Shown piece after piece: positions 1 to 9,678 of a stretch of 64,000 bases of DNA; the first letter of the stretch is position 1; each line of letters opens with the position of its first letter. Under the pieces are notes generated by a model. The model made no database searches and was not told the DNA's origin. It saw only the letters and a program-made list of their open reading frames with translations. The position numbers and the translations under genes are program-made. Where the stretch lies: positions 14,447,363 to 14,511,362 of the forward strand of contig OX419339.1 in the NCBI GenBank assembly GCA_948470475.1, written 5' to 3'. The DNA comes from Galaxea fascicularis (taxonomy: Eukaryota; Cnidaria; Anthozoa; Scleractinia; Euphylliidae).

Positions 1-181
1 CAAGCCCTGTTGAAGTCCTGAATTTTTTTCAGGCTTCTTTACGCAATTGCAAAAATTGCGATCACAACTGCGATGATCATTCTTCATTTGATTTCATATC
101 CGCAGTTCACATATGATTTCTTTCATTTGCATCATTCACTTACATATCTTTCACAGGAACATATGAACCCAAAATTGACCT

Positions 182-196
<15 letters not shown>
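1..196 (+). repeat. tRNA-derived SINE, partial copy
   Basis: Starts inside the unit with the T-arm end, CCTGTTGAAGTCCTGAA, followed by the tail (TTTTTTTCAGGCTTCTTTACGC, ATTGCAAAAATTGCGATCAC). The same tail recurs about 250 bp later. Confidence 0.75.
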
Positions 197-216
<20 letters not shown>

Positions 217-361
217 AGAGCATCACACCGGAATCGCAAGGTCACGGGTTCAAGCCCCGTTGAAGTCCTGAATTTTTTTCAGGCTTCTTTACGCAATTGC
301 AAAAATTTGATTTCATATCTGCAGTTCACATATGATTTCTTTCATATGCATCATTCACTTA
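197..361 (+). repeat. tRNA-derived SINE with tRNA-like head (197-268)
   Basis: GGCTTCATAGCTCAGTTGGTAGAGC gives acceptor stem and D arm with an A box; GGTTCAAGCC is a B box. Acceptor and T stems pair. The anticodon stem has several mismatches and base 33 would be C, so it is a SINE head, not a working tRNA. Its tail repeats the one at positions 20-150. Confidence 0.8.
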
Positions 362-547
362 AGTTATATTGATTGGGTTTAAAGCAGTATGTGTATCATT
401 TTATGGGAAATTCTCACTAAAACATTATAAGATTAATACATCATATGATTGTTTAACTAGAAAGTATAGTCTTACAAGTCTAGATTACAAATAGGGTTAG
501 AACCATGGTTTGTGAGTACCAGTAACATTGATCTACATGTAGCTTAC

Positions 548-635
548 CAAATGTCGATCCTCCTCGTAACAATGGATCAAGTACCAAAGATAACGACTGC
601 ACCAGCTCAACTGCGAACTGTGAACAGCTACGGTC
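548..635 (-). CDS. PIGT: PIGT exon 5
   Basis: An 88-nt exon, acceptor TTTTCAG|GACC, donor TTTG|GTAAGC, phase 0 in and 1 out. Encodes [20 protein letters not shown], matching the C.S..WEL.QTLSVVFD stretch of PIG-T. The following exon is not in the window. Confidence 0.86.
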
Positions 636-3600
636 CTGAAAACAAACCATTCAATAAACCATTAGTGTGCTTCCAGAAAATATCCACAACCACCAGCAGA
701 AGGTATTTGGTTTGCATCCCCACCCCATCTCACCCCTCCAGAAATTCCACTAGCTGCATATTTTTCTTTCAAAACTTCTGCTTTTGCCACCCCCCCCCCC
801 CCCCGGGAATTTCCATTAACCCTCTGTGGGGGAATGGAGTTGCACATTAAGAGCTACTTTAGTGTTTCAGCATCATCAGGAAAAACAGACAATAAAAACA
901 TCACATAGCACAAAATTAATTAATTAGCATAGTGCAAAGCCCCATTTTTACATTAGCTGCAACAAAAATGTGAATTAAAAATTGTAAATGACGAATTCAG
1001 AAACTTTGATATACAAAAGAAAGAAAGATATGTTTCTAACCTTGCAAATAGGACGAAGATGAACTCCTAGAGAATGATAATTCACACTGTAAAGCAGCAA
1101 GGAGTAGAACAATGTCGTTAACCCTGCCTGTAAAAACAATCACAAAAATACAAAACAATTAAATATTCACTACTATCACAGAATAGTAGAAACCCCTAAA
1201 CCAATAGAGGAAGAGTAAAAAAATGATAAATTACATCCCAGAGGACAAGACAATGACTTGTGAAGGATTTCATTGTCAAGGATGCATGGGGAAGGCTTAA
1301 TGCTCCAGACTTATGGAAAGAGGTTAACCATGCAAAATAGAAGGAACTATCACACAGTCTAATATGTCACCCAGAGCCATGAGGAGGATGAAGATGAGGA
1401 TGATGATAAATATGTGAAGACAAAGATGATGGTGAAGGTGAAGGTGACGGTGACAATGACAATGATAGTGATATGGTAATCCTTGGTTTTAATGTCACGC
1501 AAGTAAAAACTAAAATCACTTGTCATTCAAAAAATAAAGTCAAAAAATTGAGATATTGTACAACAGTAATAAACAAACAACCTGTCAAAGTCTCAGGGCT
1601 TTGCAATTTCCTGTACTTGAGTTATTCAGCAAAATGTACTACTCAAAATTACAGAGTTTACAACTGTTGAATGGAGAGACCATAAAATAATTATTATTAT
1701 TAGTGTCCCTCTGAGGGACACAAACATGGCACTAACATAGAAACTTGTCTTAACTTATTGGTTGTTCAGACCTCAAAAACACAAGGTAAATTGATGTTTT
1801 CATGAATGTAATATGCTCCTTAGCAGCCATCTTTATGTCATGCACTGTGTAAACATCTGAAATTCAAACTGCTCTATTGTCAAAACAAAACACACTACCG
1901 AGCTGAAAACAGGCAAGTTGATACATTTTTAAAATGTATTATTTTTCCCTGATGAGGACAATAAGGGAAAAGTATTTTTTACTTTTAAATTTAGGTTTCT
2001 TACAACATTATGTGAAAAAAAATTATGAAGAATAGATGGTGACAGTACTGAATGGAAATTCTAAAACCTCTAAAATAAATAAATAACAGTATCATATACC
2101 TTGGAATCACAGGGTAACAGTTTCTTCCATGGTGTAAGGTTCTCAGTGCATACAAGTTCCCTTGGGAGAGCAGCATGTTTCAGCAGAGTGGAGTTAAAGC
2201 CTTTATCAGTGGAAACGCCTTCTCTTCTGAAGGAAAGCTTGGGACTTGTTGTCGTTTTACTGTCAATAAAATTCAGGGAAGCACAGAACTGGCCGGAAAG
2301 AGCCTGTGTAAGACCTGACCAGTTTTCATCAACACTGGAATAAACAGAAGCAAAAATGGTTGCTTACTACAGGTATCACAAATTACTTTTTTCACTCAGC
2401 CCTGGAAAAACAGAGATGAAAGTTAATGTAAGTTAATTTGTAGATATGGGAACAAGCAAACACATTCCCACTTTCAAATAGTGGCCAAACATGATTACAC
2501 ATGTATATGTTGTGGTTCAAATTTATCTTTGGTTTGAAAATTTTCAAACCAGTTTAATTTTTGTTTTCCTTTGTCTCAGATTATGGTAATGACTCTGAGA
2601 CAAAGGGAAATCAAAATTAAACTGGTTTGAAAATTTTTAAACCAAAGATAAATTTGAACCACAACATATACAATGTAGATGCAAAATTAGATGTTCAAGA
2701 TAACTACCGGTATTTGCTAAATGCAACCTACTGTACACACAGTCAAAATGTGGAGAAACAATGCATTAGTGCATCTCTTGGAAAGTGAATGAAAGGCAGG
2801 GCTAAACAGTGAAAAGGAAGCGAAGGAATCATAGCTTTGGTCGAAATAGATACCATTTAAGACCTGGAGGGGTTGGGAGGGGTACAAAAAAAAATACACA
2901 GGGAGGCTCCACCCTTAGGTCTGACCCCTTATCCTTTTATATACCATTTTTGACAGAAAAGGTACCCCTTTCGTATACCTTCTATCGGAAAATGGTACCC
3001 CTCTCACAAACCTGCTTAAGAACACTGCATCCCCTTTCTAGTCCTTGCAATGAAGTTAATGAACAACATTACCCCTTATGAACACTGATTTGTTAGTAAG
3101 AAACTGCTATAACTGGCCCGTCTTGTGAATAAATTGCTAAAACAAGAAGCCTTCTTGTCATTTTCATGTAGCATTCAATAAATTAAAACAGTACAGTCAT
3201 AAGGTTTGTGTGTTCAGAATATTTTAATGAACGGCCCTTTTAAATACCTAAATGACAGATTCACATACATCGACTCATGAAATCCCTGCCCTTTCATATA
3301 CCTGAAGCGTGAAAAAGGTACCCCTTTCAGGTAGAGCCTCGCCATACGGGCCATTATAGGGAGAAATCCCCCCCCATCCCCCACCCCCCCAGATCGAAAA
3401 GAAGTAGATACAAGTGCATACAAGCAGAAGCTAAAGGACCTGCAGTTGGCAAAAAGTGGATGCTTGATGCTCACTATTTGCAAGGGCTTCAGATTCTCAT
3501 CTCAGTACGTCAGACATCAATAGATAAAATTATAAGGGATATTGAGTTAGCTATTAAAACAGTGAGTTTTTATTTTCCTGAGGTACAGGTGTATTGGGAA

Positions 3601-4701
3601 AGAAAATCAACTACCTGCACTGTACTTTCTCTTGAGCAATATATGTTACATGCTGAAGACAGAAAAGTACTTCTCCACATTTCAAGCAAGCAATAACAGG
3701 TACCTTTCTTGAACTCTGTCCTGAAACCACACCCATAGCTCAGCTCCTGGAGGAGCAGATGTCACAGGGTATCCCCATTGTTCATGTTGCCACTGTCCCT
3801 GGGTGAGTGTCAAATGCAGTTCTTCTACAGAATATTGGTTAATTATTTGGCCAAATGACTTGGGAAAAAGGTTGTAGTGGGAAACTAGGAAAAATGTGAC
3901 CAACAAAAAAACTAACATTAGTTCACCATTAAATGCGTATCACTGGATATTTGCTAGCGTGTTTGCCTGCTTGATGGGTTGATCGACTTACATGTAATAA
4001 CTGACATTTTAACTGACCAACTGATTCGGATTCATTTGATTGCTTGAACTATCAACAAATAATCAGTACCGAAATAGACAGGTCATCTACAGACTGACTG
4101 GGTGACTGACATAGTGCCTTCAAATTTCAGAGACTCAAGTGTATGTGCAAGCTAGTAATGCAACGTGAGAAGGCATTCTCTTCTTAGCTCATATGCATGA
4201 TTGTCTTGCAATCAAATAATAGGCAAGATATCGTTGACATCACCTATTGGCATTAATGTGCCAACCAGAGCCTTATTGGTTGTTGAAACAAAGGGTCTTT
4301 TGTTCCTGCGGTTGACACATTTGAATAACAAAAGCAATGTTTGTAAACACATAATTATCTTCCCTATTGGAAAATAAAGACACTGGTGGTAGTCTCAAGA
4401 AATCGCCAAAACAGCACGATTTCTCCAAAATTAATTTTCAGACCTGAAAGCTTCTGTTTACGTACAGACATTTTTTAACTCGCGGCTGAGATGATAATGT
4501 CAAAACCAAACTCTTTGGTAACTTACAAGCTTTCGAGTCTTTGATATCCACATCCCAAACAGTGGTGAATTGAAAGTGAGCATAGACATGTCCGGTCTTC
4601 AACGGTCTAATAAACAGTTCTTCGTGGAAAGCATCCTTAGCAGCGAGAGATAAAGAGAGAGAAAGAAGAAAAACTACAAAACGTTCAGTACAAGCAGCCA
4701 T
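548..4701 (-). CDS. PIGT: PIGT, GPI transamidase subunit (5' part, 5 exons; 3' end outside window)
   Basis: PIG-T is a subunit of the ER-membrane GPI-transamidase complex, which joins preassembled GPI anchors to proteins. Exons, read on the minus strand: 4701-4527, 3884-3704, 2334-2100, 1127-1041 and 635-548. Phases agree at every junction (1, 2, 0, 0, then 1 at the last donor) and all introns are GT-AG. The joined product (about 255 residues) starts with a hydrophobic signal peptide and then follows the family closely: [44 protein letters not shown], and [20 protein letters not shown]. The luminal N-terminal half is covered; the rest of the luminal domain and the C-terminal membrane segment must lie left of position 1. 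I chose the ATG at 4701 because it directly precedes the signal peptide; an in-frame ATG at 4776 would add 25 residues before it. Nothing indicates a pseudogene. Confidence 0.93.
791..804. repeat. Poly-C run
   Basis: About 14 consecutive C in PIGT intron 4; such runs are prone to length errors in sequencing. Confidence 0.85.
1041..1127 (-). CDS. PIGT: PIGT exon 4
   Basis: An 87-nt phase 0-0 exon between ACAG and GTTAGA. It encodes [20 protein letters not shown] followed by GVHLRPICK, matching the AGL...YHS..VHIRPVC stretch of PIG-T. Too short for simple ORF finding. Confidence 0.88.
1795..2010. repeat. Diverged copy of the right part of the 5243-5831 element
   Basis: GAAATTCAAACTGCTCTATT, the following CACACTACCGAGCTG and CCTGATGAGGA match 5668-5780 in order with scattered substitutions. 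It lies in PIGT intron 3. Confidence 0.55.
2100..2334 (-). CDS. PIGT: PIGT exon 3
   Basis: Acceptor CCAG|TGTTG (phase 2 in), donor AAG|GTATAT (phase 0 out). Encodes [13 protein letters not shown] and [20 protein letters not shown], the best-conserved block of the family. The overlapping plus-strand open frame is its shadow. Confidence 0.93.
2502..2672. mobile_element. MITE forming a nearly perfect hairpin, PIGT intron 2
   Basis: The left arm, from TGTATATGTTGTGGTTCAAA, pairs with the right arm to TTTGAACCACAACATATACA over about 75 bp with only a few mismatches and a loop of about 13 bp. Confidence 0.75.
3704..3884 (-). CDS. PIGT: PIGT exon 2
   Basis: Acceptor TAG|TTTCC enters in phase 1, donor AAG|GTACCT leaves in phase 2. 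Encodes [25 protein letters not shown] and [10 protein letters not shown], all diagnostic of PIG-T. Confidence 0.92.
4527..4701 (-). CDS. PIGT: PIGT exon 1: signal peptide and start of luminal domain
   Basis: Encodes [20 protein letters not shown] (signal peptide) and then [19 protein letters not shown], the conserved first strand of PIG-T. The donor is t|GTAAGT and leaves phase 1. The alternative upstream ATG at 4776 is in frame but would bury the signal peptide. Confidence 0.9.
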
Positions 4702-4858
4702 CTTGGAAGTGCCAAAGGCTTGGCTACATAACTCGTCACCAGGATCTGCACAGTCGGCAGTCAATAGGTTCTTCATGGAGGAGCTGTCCGCTGGGCCGCT
4801 CTAGGTTGCTTTCATTGTTATCAGAAAAAAAAAAAGGCCTACAACAGTTCTAAACTTG

Positions 4859-4918
4859 GTTGACTTTAAGCGGTGATGAAGTGGAAACGTATTCACTTCA
4901 TCACCGCTTAACGTCAAC
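4859..4918. repeat. Short inverted repeat upstream of PIGT
   Basis: GTTGACTTTAAGCGGTGATG pairs with CATCACCGCTTAACGTCAAC around a loop of about 10 bp. It lies about 160 bp before the PIGT start codon. Confidence 0.6.
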
Positions 4919-5242
4919 TGGACGTTGAGGTCAGACCCCCCGCCCCCTCCCTCCCCCCAAAAGCGACGACTGAATTCCAGTCGCTGAAGTTTAGAACGTT
5001 AGTGACATGCATTAAGTGAAGATATAGACAGTACCGACACAATTTACTGCTACTGTGAATCGAATGATGGTTTCTCCTACCTGTTCTGTTGCAACATCTG
5101 TATACTGCATCTGCTTTTCCTATTGACCTTTTTTGCTTCCGACTTCAATATTCAGGTGCCATTCTTAACACGACGTCAACATTATTAAAATGGCTCAGTT
5201 TGCTTTTGGCCAAAAATGCCCCATACTAACGACAAGTAGTGA

Positions 5243-5831
5243 ATAGATCGTTTTCACTGTCACGCAATAAATAAATAAATAAATCGAAAACCAGCCGGTG
5301 GAAAAAGTCAAGAATTTGTGATGTTATAGACCATAAATAAAGAATTGACACTTCTCCAAGTTTTAGGCCTTTGCCCTTCACCAAACGTCAGATATTCGTC
5401 GAAATGTTTCGCAGAAATTTACAGAGCCCAGTATGAAAACACCATCTTGGTGCACATCTGTTTTGCACCAATATGGCGGCCGGAAAATAGTGTCAACAAC
5501 TGGAACTTACTTTGGCTATCTGGGCGACTGATCATCAGTACTGAACGAACAGGTATTTCCACAAGCACTTTTCTTAATGCTTTAATTTCTAAAAAAGCTC
5601 AAAATTATGAGATAAGTATACATTTTTCAAAAAACTCGGAGCTTGTGTCACACACCACCATAACCCCGAAATTCAAAATGCTCTAGTTTCCAAACGAAGC
5701 ACACCATTGAGCTGTAAAATTGCAAACAGATACAAATTTATTGCCTCTTATGCCTGATGAGGATGAAAACTTTCGTGGTTCTTTACTTTTGGATTTTAGA
5801 AAGTGATAACGTCAAGTGAAAACGATCTATA
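5243..5831. mobile_element. TIR element of about 590 bp
   Basis: Ends TAGATCGTTTTCACTGTCACG and CAAGTGAAAACGATCTA are inverted repeats. The 113-codon open frame inside matches nothing I know. Its right part is related to the repeat at about 1795-2000. Confidence 0.6.
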
Positions 5832-5984
5832 TGTCGACGGCCCCTTAAACGGCACCGTATTATCCGGCCACCCTCTATTACGTCAGTTGCAAAAGTCCCG
5901 AAATCTACTTCCCTTAATTTCTGTAGTTTTTTTGACCTCTACTAGGCGGTTACCCCTATGAATTTCTTGCTTTCCTGAATTAAC

Positions 5985-6325
5985 TCTCCCCCCCGGGATG
6001 TACTCGGGATTTCAAGTGACGGGGATGATCGTCTAGAGCCAAAAGTCAAGGCCCCAAAAAAAAAATCCCTAGGGCTTCCAGCAAAACCCAAAAAAATCCC
6101 TGGACCAAACACGTTTGTTTGTACTTTATTCGCAGAACTACGCCAGGGCACTACCGATTCTTTTTAATACCGCAAAAAAATCCCTACTCAAATCAAGCTA
6201 CCCAAAAAACTTCCTCCCAAATTTTCGTCACCGAAAAATCCCGGAATCTAAAATTTCTAACCCAAAAAAAATCCGTCGATCATCCCCGTCACTTGAAATC
6301 CCGAGTATCCCCCCTGGGCTTCCCC
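5985..6325. mobile_element. TIR element of about 340 bp
   Basis: TACTCGGGATTTCAAGTGAC followed by GGGGATGATCG (to 6031) is repeated inverted at 6277-6310. The interior is rich in short CCCAAAAAAATCCC runs and has no gene. Confidence 0.65.
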
Positions 6326-7978
6326 CTCCCCCACAAACAAACAAACGCTGCGAATAAATGGTGGGAAGATCCACATGAAAACTTCAAGCACTATACAAAG
6401 AGCACACAGACATAACAAGTCCATACACGTTTCTGTTATTTATTTAATGATAGCAACTTTTCTCTTCGAGCAGAAATTTTCCGCCTTAAGATCCTACTCC
6501 TCCTAAAATAGAAACAGACTGCTTGCAGTCCAAAACTTCGTTCGCTCTTAGAGTATATGCGACCAATAGAAGAGATGCCACAGGACATACATTTAATTTG
6601 CTAATAAAATGTTTGCATGTCATTAACTGAAACCTAACCGATGCATAATAGTTCAAGGAAACATGCATTCCTTTAGTAGGCTGGAGGACTCTCAGCCTTT
6701 CCTTAACAAGAACCATTTATATACAGGTAAGTATAGTTTCAATTCCTTACAGACTCCCTACCCCGCACCCAGAGAGAAAGTTGAAATTAAAATCTAAGTC
6801 AATTTGAGTGTCAAAACCTGAAAAACCGGCTGAAAATGTTAAGTGCGTTATCTCTCCATGACCTACAACACAGTTTTGTAAGGCTTGTTTTTAGTCCCTT
6901 TCTCTTGAAATCAACTGTAAAAAAAATACCTATGAAATATTACTGCTAAAACGTCACACATGCGAATGTCATTCTTCGACTTAAAAGATGAAGCCAGGTA
7001 TGCAGTCAATGTTTTCTAAAATGTTCACGACGTGAAAGCTATGTTCGCGCATTACAAACAAATAATGAAACCAGTAAGCAAAGCCGAATTTTACGAGGTT
7101 CTAGTCATTTAAATATTGCCTACGGCGAAGAAAACTGCTCTTAATTATTTCAAATATCAAAATATAAAACAACTACTCTAGAATATGATACAATTTAAGT
7201 TTTTTTCTTAAAATGATAGTCAGTTAAATATTTAAAGCTAATTAATGTCAATTTTGATGCGTTTAAGAAAAATTGTTTTACCTTTTTGTAAACAAACAAA
7301 ACCGCTAAAACTATCAGAATACAACTGAATTTAAAATTATTTGAAATAGTGATTTTGTGTGAAAAATGCTTTTGTCACTTTGATGGCAAACTTTCATCGC
7401 TGTTTGTCTTCTTACTACTGTAAATTTACGCACTAAGAAAGGAACAAGATGCTTCTCACCAAATGTTTCGATACAAATAACACAAAATACAAAATATGAG
7501 ATGCCGAAGGGCCCTGGATAACTTTCCTCATGCGTCTATCAACACGGGAAATTTTAAGCATGGTACATCGCGAGGCGACAGAGAAAAGGAATTCTCAAAA
7601 CTACCTTCCGCCTGCCCTCACAGTTGTCTCAACCCTCCATTTTATGGATTCCATGGACCAAAAATATGAAACCTTTTCTTACACTAGCTCTCTACACTCC
7701 TTAAGAAAATTTAAAAAAGCGATTCCATAAACATTGAAAAGCTCTGCCATTACACAGGAGTCTTCAACACTGTCACAGAAATAACTCCTCTGATCTAGCG
7801 GCCTTATATTGAAGTGGAATTTACCTTATCCTGACACTTCACTGACAATCTTCTGAAGAGGCTGGGACACTGTTTTTAAGTATGGGGAATTCTCTCCTAA
7901 ACCTCGTTCCCAGTACCAATTCCACTAAGCGAGGAAGAGAAGCCCTGATAACGAAGTTGTACCTGGAGCCTGAGGCTG

Positions 7979-8177
7979 TGAATAGGCCATTTCCGAATTA
8001 CCCCAGACCTCTTTTTCGAAGCGAGTCTTAGTGCTCACCTTTCATACGCAAATCAATTCATTCCCATGAAAATGAGTTTAATTTGCGTGTAAATGAAAAT
8101 TGATTTGCATATGGAAGGATAAGCACTAAAACTCGCTTTGAAAAACAGGCCTGAAGTAATTCGGAAATGGCCTATTC
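7979..8177. mobile_element. MITE of about 200 bp
   Basis: GAATAGGCCATTTCCGAATTAC and GTAATTCGGAAATGGCCTATTC are perfect terminal inverted repeats. A second internal inverted pair (AAATCAATTCATT and AAATTGATTTGC) lies inside. Confidence 0.75.
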
Positions 8178-8518
8178 ATTTCACTCTCAGAAAGGACTGT
8201 CCACAATCACTTCTTCGTGAGCTCAGTAAATAATCTCATTTGCCTTGTATTTGAAGCGAAAGAGTGCGTGACAAGCTATCTAAAGAATTGTGACAGATTG
8301 TGTTCAGAAATTGTCTTCACTTCAACAGCGTGCCGTAGATACTCAAAGGTTGAATACTGTCATCCAGTGGATAAAATGTATTAGTATCACATCGACTGGA
8401 TAACCCTGCAACTCTTTAAACAACTGGAACCAAAAGTCTCTATCTAACTAAACTAATCTCTGATTTTAATTGTATTACTTTCACGAGTCAGCCATCCCTA
8501 CCGCTTCTTCTCATCGTG

Positions 8519-9678
8519 TTACTCTCCAATAAACTCATCATGAGGACTGAAGGTAACCGAAGGTGTATGTCTATAAATCTTAGCTAGCTTGTTGAACTTC
8601 GCCCCCATGTTATTCATGTAATCATAATTATCATCAGCCTCAGAATCGCCTTCAGTGTCTCCAAGAGTACTTAACGAGATGGTAGGAGACCCAGATCCCT
8701 CGTAATAAAACTTCTGCATGGCGTCCTCGGGCAGGAAGGTCCCCGGTGGGGGAGGCACGCCTCTGGGATAGTAACTCCGCGGGGGTTTTCTCGGTGGGAG
8801 AGAGTTCCGTTGAACCGGCGGGAGTCCTTCTCCTTTGGGTATGTTATAGAGGTCACTATTTGGACGCGCCAAAGGATTCTCTATCGCAAATGAATCCTTT
8901 GGAAGGCTATCAGCCTGTGGAGGATCACAGCAGTGTTCGCCATTTTGTTGAGGAATTTTATGTCCCTCTTCGGTTTTGTCAGGTCTTTGCAAAGAAGCTC
9001 CATTGCCACGCTCTCTTTTACGGAGGCTTGAAAACTTTTCGGGTGACGAAAAGCCTTCGGGTGGCGAACGCATCCTTTCCAGCTGCTCTTCGTTCAATCC
9101 GAACACCTCCGTTAATTTACGAGTTGGACTTGCCTCCACTCCACCCTCTCCCCCTTCAGGAGTCTGTCTTTCCCCGACCCCTCCCTTGGAAGAAGAGCGA
9201 ACGCGCCTACGCCGTTCAGGCGTCGATACCGCTGACGGTGACGAGCAAGAGTCCGGAGGCTCTTGTTCGCAGCTTTCATGAGAACACGAGGAGTCAGCTT
9301 CTTGCGTTTCAGGATCGAGAGATGTCTGCACAGTTTTGGAACCTGGTATTCCACTACCTTGTTGTTTGTCAGCCTCCCTTTTTATCGGAGCAATCACAAC
9401 ATAAGGTCCGCTTACATCACTGTTGCTTCCCGACAGTTTAAATCTGCTCTGGCACGGAGTAAAATCGTTCGTTTCAAATGATCTCAAGATGTCCCTCAGA
9501 TGACCCTCCTCTTCCACATCCTCCTCCCCTCCCCCCTCGATGCGGTAATCAACCACGTTGTCGCGTTTAAACTGGTTTTCATCCACAAGGACGTCCAGTT
9601 TCTTGGGACGAGAGCGGCGAAGGTACACGATCAAAATGCAAACCGATAAAATGAGCGTCACAACCAGCACTGTTAAAC
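8519..9678 (-). CDS. Cadherin exon 22: membrane segment and cytoplasmic tail
   Basis: Acceptor GTCGCAG|GTTTAA, phase 1 in; stop TAA at 8521-8519. LTVLVVTLILSVCILIVY spans the membrane. RDNVVDYRIEGGGEED matches the p120-catenin-binding juxtamembrane consensus. The C-terminal FYYEGSGSP ... NYDYMNNMGAKFNKLAKIY matches the beta-catenin-binding consensus. Between them lies a linker of roughly 270 residues rich in Ser, Pro, Glu and Arg, with LPPRKPPRSYYPRGVPPPP, a possible SH3 or WW ligand. Confidence 0.94.

Larger units (their letters stand above)
4702..8518. other. Intergenic region between PIGT 5' end and cadherin 3' end
   Basis: No coding feature recognised. It must hold the PIGT promoter and the 3' UTR of the complete cadherin. 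It contains a short inverted repeat, three TIR elements, a short (AATA)n run at about 5265-5285 and purine-poor AT-rich sequence. ATTAAA occurs on the minus strand about 50 nt after the cadherin stop, a possible but unproven poly(A) signal. Confidence 0.6.

Noticed and set aside
197..268. Functional tRNA gene
   Set aside because: The anticodon stem is mismatched, position 33 would be C, and the sequence is part of a repeat with a shared tail; it is a SINE head.
512..850. 112-codon plus-strand open frame
   Set aside because: It overlaps PIGT exon 5 in antisense and runs through a poly-C tract.
5345..5686. 113-codon plus-strand open frame
   Set aside because: It lies inside a TIR-bounded repeat with a diverged relative at 1795-2010 and resembles no known protein.
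8746..9441. 231-codon plus-strand open frame
   Set aside because: It is the antisense shadow of the cadherin cytoplasmic exon, which has clear domain homology on the minus strand.
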